Assembly (NCBI RefSeq): GCF_014897705.1
Contig: NZ_JABUXV010000023.1
Coordinates: forward strand, 1 to 64,000
Reading direction: 5' to 3'
Length of the DNA: 64,000 nt
DNA from: Brachybacterium sp. FME24
GTDB taxonomy: Bacteria; Actinomycetota; Actinomycetes; Actinomycetales; Dermabacteraceae
Positions 60,395-64,000 of this stretch are shown in pieces (the first letter of the stretch is position 1; the number at the start of each line of letters is the position of its first letter). The translations under genes and the position numbers were made by a program. The notes below the pieces were generated by a model that worked only from the letters and a program-made list of their open reading frames with translations, made no database searches and was not told where the DNA came from.

Positions 60395-62497
60395 TCAGCG
60401 CTCAGCGCGGAGTGTGAGGGTGAGGCGGCCGACGCCCGTGGCCCTGTCGATCAACGGGTGCAGTCGCAGGCGGTGGACGGCCTCGCCCCACGAGCTCTCC
60501 AGCAGTGGATCCTCGACGAGGCGACGCTCCAGATCACCCGCGCCGAGCGCCATATCCCAGGTCAGTTCCGCGATGCTCCCGGAGAGGGCGCGCACGCGCA
60601 GCAGTCCCGCCTCATGCTCGAGGAGGTCACCGGCGAGGACGTGGTGGGCCGTGACTGCCGCGGCGCCCGGGGCGGCGTGCCCTGGCTCCAGCTGCCAGCA
60701 GTCCTCGATCCGGACCTCGGCGACGGCAGATCCGGCGACATCGGGAGCGCCGACAGCATCCGCCCCACGCTGCAGCAGAGCGCGTCGCCGAAAGCTGCGC
60801 ACCCCCGCCTCCGCCGGGTAGGCGGCCGCGAGGTCGAGGGTGAGGGCCGAGTCCTCCGGGCCTGCCGCCTCGGGGTCCGTATCGGGCGCCTGCACCACCT
60901 CGGCCCGGAACTGCGAGCCCACGCCCTGCTCGAGACCGCCGATGGTGGGGAGCGTGTGCCAGGAGCTGATCATCGTCCAGATCTCGTAGCGGCGCTGGGT
61001 GAAGGTGTGCGCGCGGTACGTCGGCTGGCCGAGGTCGATGAGCACCGGGCTGCTGTCCAGCGCAACCATCACCGATCCGACGTCCAGATGGTTGTGGGAC
61101 TCGGCGTTGTGCCCGCCCTTGGCGGCGAGCGCGAGGCCTCGCGCGTCGCCGGCCCGCTCCCGGGCCACGAGCAGCTGCACCTGCGGCAGCCAGGTCTCGG
61201 CGGGAAGCGGCGGCGCGGGGTCAGCGAGGGCGCCGGCCCCTCGGCTCCCATCGCCCTCTCCCCCGTCCGCGTGGCGCCGGCCTGTGCGCCAGGCTTCGTC
61301 GCCGAGGGCGAGGAGGACCCGACCCAGCCCGCTCTCCGGCGACAGCGGCGGCGCCACGCTGCCCCCGCGTTGGGCGAGTGCGCCCGCCACCACTTCGGCG
61401 TCGCCGAGCCGCAGGCCCCAGCGGTGCGTGACGCCCCACGGCAGGTGGGGGCCCGGGCGCGCCGGCCCGTCGGACACATTGACGAACCAGCCCTCGCCCA
61501 GCTCCATCCGGTGCGGATACCGAACCAGCTCGGCGATGACGGGAACGTCCGCGGCGGCGCGGGCGGGGAGCAGCCCGCCGGAGGCCTCTGCCAGCATGTC
61601 GATCGCCTCGAGCAGGCGGCTGGCGCCGTTCCAGAAGTAGTTGAAGCCCTCGTCGATGCCACCGTCGGCCGGGAAGGACGCGAGATAGCGGTCCTGCTGG
61701 GCGATGGCGAGCGCGAGCACGGCGTCGCGGGTGCGGCGGTCCTCCTCGCGGTCCATCAGAAGCAGGGCACCGGCGATGAGGTGCTGGTGGATCCAGCCGG
61801 TCCAGTTATTGACCTCGCCGTGCAGCCAGTGCCAGTCGCGGCGTTCGAGGGACGGATCGATGACGCGCCGGCGCGCCTCGCGGCGCATCCGTTCGCGCAG
61901 TCCGGGAACCCGCTCATCGAGCGACGCACCGAGCGTCAGATCGGCCCAGGCCAGCACGTGCAGAGTCTGCGCGGCCCCGAGGTCGACGACCGGCTCGTCG
62001 GGGTCGGGCAGCACCCATCCTCGACGGCGATGCACCTCTTCATGCGCCACCCAGCACCAGGTGGACAGCTCGCACAGGAGAAGGAGCCCGTCCGCCGCCC
62101 GGTCGATCCACCGCTGCTCCCCGGTGGCGACGGCCGCAAGCACGGCCTCCCCGGCCATGATGCCCAGGCGGCGCACGTCGTCCTCGTGGTCGGTGCGCAC
62201 GCCCTCCCGCCAGTAGCGCGCGTACTGGCTGAGCAGCGGGAACGGCAGTGGCTCGGCGCGTGATGCGAGGGCCGGGGCGGTCATGGCCTCGCGGATCGCC
62301 TCCGAGAGTGGGGGCGGTGTGCCGTCCGCCGAGAGCCGCGGGACGGCGAGCTGCTCGCGGGCTCCGTCGAAGGCGGCGGAGAGCTCCGCGGGCAGTGTCG
62401 CCCGCGCGGCGGCGTCCGGCCCGATCCCGTCGACGTCGGCATGGTCCACGGGCAAGCCCCAGGCGGAGCGCAAGGGGGTGAGGGCGGAGTTGACCAT
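60395..62497 (-). CDS. Heparinase II/III-like polysaccharide lyase
   Basis: A 700-residue protein. An alpha-helical toroid N-terminal half (HEEVHRRRGW, DWHWLHGEVNNWTGW, GGIDEGFNYFWNGA) precedes a beta-sandwich with the heparinase II/III motif NAESHNHLDVGSVMVAL near residue 466. It probably cleaves uronic-acid-containing oligosaccharides by beta-elimination. No signal peptide, so it should act on imported oligomers. It is the last gene of a - strand operon, 12 bp after the TIM-barrel gene. Confidence 0.8.
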   Translation of the reverse strand: MVNSALTPLRSAWGLPVDHADVDGIGPDAAARATLPAELSAAFDGAREQLAVPRLSADGTPPPLSEAIREAMTAPALASRAEPLPFPLLSQYARYWREGVRTDHEDDVRRLGIMAGEAVLAAVATGEQRWIDRAADGLLLLCELSTWCWVAHEEVHRRRGWVLPDPDEPVVDLGAAQTLHVLAWADLTLGASLDERVPGLRERMRREARRRVIDPSLERRDWHWLHGEVNNWTGWIHQHLIAGALLLMDREEDRRTRDAVLALAIAQQDRYLASFPADGGIDEGFNYFWNGASRLLEAIDMLAEASGGLLPARAAADVPVIAELVRYPHRMELGEGWFVNVSDGPARPGPHLPWGVTHRWGLRLGDAEVVAGALAQRGGSVAPPLSPESGLGRVLLALGDEAWRTGRRHADGGEGDGSRGAGALADPAPPLPAETWLPQVQLLVARERAGDARGLALAAKGGHNAESHNHLDVGSVMVALDSSPVLIDLGQPTYRAHTFTQRRYEIWTMISSWHTLPTIGGLEQGVGSQFRAEVVQAPDTDPEAAGPEDSALTLDLAAAYPAEAGVRSFRRRALLQRGADAVGAPDVAGSAVAEVRIEDCWQLEPGHAAPGAAAVTAHHVLAGDLLEHEAGLLRVRALSGSIAELTWDMALGAGDLERRLVEDPLLESSWGEAVHRLRLHPLIDRATGVGRLTLTLRAER

Positions 62498-62509
62498 GGG
62501 CAGCGCTCC

Positions 62510-63376
62510 TCAGGTGTGCGGCAGCACCAGCTGCTCGAAGCGCTCGGCCATGATCCGGGCGGAGTCGTCGGCCGGGGTGGCCCACACGTCCTCGTGGAAG
62601 ATCTCGACCTCGATGTCCCCGGTATAGCCGGCGTCCGTGACCATGCGGGTGATCGAGGGGAAGTCGATGTACCCGTCGCCCATGTACCGGCGGGAGAACA
62701 GCGGATTCGGGGCCAGCGGCAGGTTCCAGTCGCACACCTGGTAGCCCAGCAGTCGCCCGCTCGCCCCGGCCCGGGCGATCGCCTGCTCGAGCGCCGGATC
62801 CCACCACACGTGGTACGTGTCCACGATGACGCCGACGGCCGCGCAGCCCGTGCCCTCGGCGATGTCCAGGGCCTGGTCGAGGGTGGCGATCACGGCGCGG
62901 TCGGCGGTGAACATCGGGTGCATCGGCTCCAGGGAGAGCGTGACGCCGGCGGCTTCCGCGTACGGGGCCAGGGCCGCGATGTTCTCGGCGACCCGGGACC
63001 GTGCGCCGGCGATGTCCTTGTCCTCCTGCGTGATCCCGCCGACGACCATCACCAGCGTGGGAGCGCCGAGCGCGGCGGTCTCGTCGATCGCCCGGCGGTT
63101 CTCGTCGAGGGAGGCGGAGCGGGCGGCGTCGTCGGCCGCGGTGAGGAATCCTCCGCGGCACAGGCTGCTCACGCGCAGACCGGCGTCATCGGTGCGGCGC
63201 CGCAGGGCGTCGAGCCCGATCTCCTCGACGTCCTGGCGCCACAGGCCCACGGCGTCGATCCCGTGCGAGGCCGTGACCTCCAAGAACTCCTGGATCGGGG
63301 TGGTGCGGAAGGACCAGCGGTTCAGGGACAGCCGCGGGGTGCCGGCACCCAGGCGCTGGGAGGGTGGGGTGTTCAT
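62510..63376 (-). CDS. Sugar phosphate isomerase/epimerase (TIM barrel)
   Basis: A 288-residue xylose-isomerase-like TIM barrel. LSLNRWSF starts the barrel, and metal-binding residues are expected in LSLEPMHPMF, VIVDTYHVWWDP and IEVEIFHEDVW. It overlaps the upstream DUF993 gene by ATGA and precedes the lyase, so all three probably act on one sugar. Confidence 0.85.
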   Translation of the reverse strand: MNTPPSQRLGAGTPRLSLNRWSFRTTPIQEFLEVTASHGIDAVGLWRQDVEEIGLDALRRRTDDAGLRVSSLCRGGFLTAADDAARSASLDENRRAIDETAALGAPTLVMVVGGITQEDKDIAGARSRVAENIAALAPYAEAAGVTLSLEPMHPMFTADRAVIATLDQALDIAEGTGCAAVGVIVDTYHVWWDPALEQAIARAGASGRLLGYQVCDWNLPLAPNPLFSRRYMGDGYIDFPSITRMVTDAGYTGDIEVEIFHEDVWATPADDSARIMAERFEQLVLPHT

Positions 63377-64000
63377 GCAGGAGCTCCTGTCGCGTGGGCG
63401 AGGTCGTAGCCGGCCAGGCGCATCATCGCGTGCCAGCGCTCGGCGGCGAGCGTCGGGTCTTCGAGATTGCCGGTGGTGGCGGCGAGCTCGATGGTGCGCG
63501 AGAGGTGCGGGAGGCTGCGCGCGGAGTGCATGCCGCCCACCATCGTGAACGCCTTCTGGTGGCCGTTGAGCCAGGCCAGGAACGCCACCCCGGTCTTGTA
63601 GTGGAAGGTGGGGGCGGAGAACACGTGGCGGCCCAGTTCCTCGGAGGCGTCCAGGATGCGGCGCGCCTCCTCCGGATCGCCGGCGTCCAGCGCTTGCACG
63701 GCGGCCGAGGCCGCCGGCGCCGTGGCGGCGAAGGCCCCCAGCAGGGCGTCGGAGTACTCGCCGGGCACCTGCTCGGCGCCGGGTTCGGTGGTGCCGGTGC
63801 CGTCGCCCACGATGAGGTGGGAGAAGTGGAAGTCGTCGCCGGTGAGCATCCGCACCCCGGCCGGCAGCTGCTCGCGCACGGCGATCTCCGCGGCGTCGTC
63901 CAGCAGGCTCATCTTCACGCCGCGGATCTTCGCGGGGTCGGCCTCGATGATCCGCAGCAGGGTCGCCGCCGCCACCGTGGTGTCGGCGGCGCCGAAGTAT
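63373..64000 (-). CDS. DUF993 / dihydrodipicolinate synthase-like protein (partial)
   Basis: The C-terminal about 209 residues of a DUF993 protein, running off the window end with the frame still open (YFGAADTT before the first internal GTG). Family segments include LLRIIEADPAKIRGVKMSLL, RMLTGDDFHFSHLIVGDG and HQKAFTMVGGMHSARS. DUF993 proteins are TIM-barrel aldolase-like enzymes found with sugar dehydrogenases and isomerases. It is probably a sugar aldolase/lyase. Confidence 0.85.
   Translation of the reverse strand, partial: YFGAADTTVAAATLLRIIEADPAKIRGVKMSLLDDAAEIAVREQLPAGVRMLTGDDFHFSHLIVGDGTGTTEPGAEQVPGEYSDALLGAFAATAPAASAAVQALDAGDPEEARRILDASEELGRHVFSAPTFHYKTGVAFLAWLNGHQKAFTMVGGMHSARSLPHLSRTIELAATTGNLEDPTLAAERWHAMMRLAGYDLAHATGAPA

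Overview
The window is very GC-rich, densely packed and rich in ATGA/GTGA gene overlaps. Several genes have a TAnnnT -10 box 6-7 nt before the start codon, as expected for leaderless mRNAs. Together with actinobacterial families (an Rv2578c-type radical SAM protein behind a mycobacterial-type SOS box, a CE1758/CE1759 flavin pair, an NSS transporter with a MetS subunit), this points to a chromosomal segment of a high-GC Gram-positive actinobacterium. A Brachybacterium/Dermabacteraceae-like Micrococcales is my best guess, not a proven assignment. I see no rRNA, CRISPR array, transposase or phage genes. One tRNA-Ser(GGA) is present.

Layout. 1-226: heptamer tandem repeat plus a palindromic element. 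227-4041: two-gene heterodimeric ABC exporter. 4252-11885: phosphonate locus (PhnF-type regulator divergent from an FAD oxidase, PhnD, PhnC, fused PhnE, PhnX-like hydrolase and a zinc alcohol dehydrogenase). 11997-13178: SDR protein and DUF1801. 13281-15776: arsenic locus (ArsC with a variant P-loop, Acr3, divergent ArsR, canonical ArsC). 15791-18319: LrgB/LrgA, GNAT, small membrane protein, PNPOx-like protein. 18447-21626: two-component system with a membrane protein. 21726-24768: AbgT-type transporter and M20 amidohydrolase. 24949-27484: ascorbate-type PTS. 27821-29674: MetP/MetS amino acid importer. 29704-36478: ECF transporter (T, fused A, S), fused tandem HAD protein and divergent LacI regulator.

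36533-39110: a short Tyr-containing leader ORF and terminator precede tyrS, then a DUF5694 protein and tRNA-Ser. 39216-42446: SOS-box radical SAM protein, membrane-anchored degenerate-metallopeptidase-like protein and an Ohr/OsmC protein with a hexamer repeat in its promoter. 42595-44883: methionine-type ABC importer. 44959-48936: TetR, lipoprotein hydrolase, S9 peptidase. 49066-52385: CE1758/CE1759 flavin pair, split by repeats and a second copy of the palindromic element, then an AEC permease. 52485-58749: orphan leader-like ORF, sulfatase, TIM-barrel isomerase, 2-hydroxyacid dehydrogenase, GntP permease and LacI, probably one acid-sugar regulon. 59020-60314: membrane protein with YtrA-type GntR. 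60395-64000: heparinase II/III-like protein, TIM-barrel protein and DUF993 protein (cut by the window end).

The region reads as a series of self-contained uptake/catabolic and stress cassettes, most with their own regulator and a visible operator. The least conventional signals are the duplicated palindrome with co-varying arms beside heptamer repeats, the attenuator-like tyrS leader, the orphan peptide/hairpin at 52485, and the ECF plus fused double-HAD locus.
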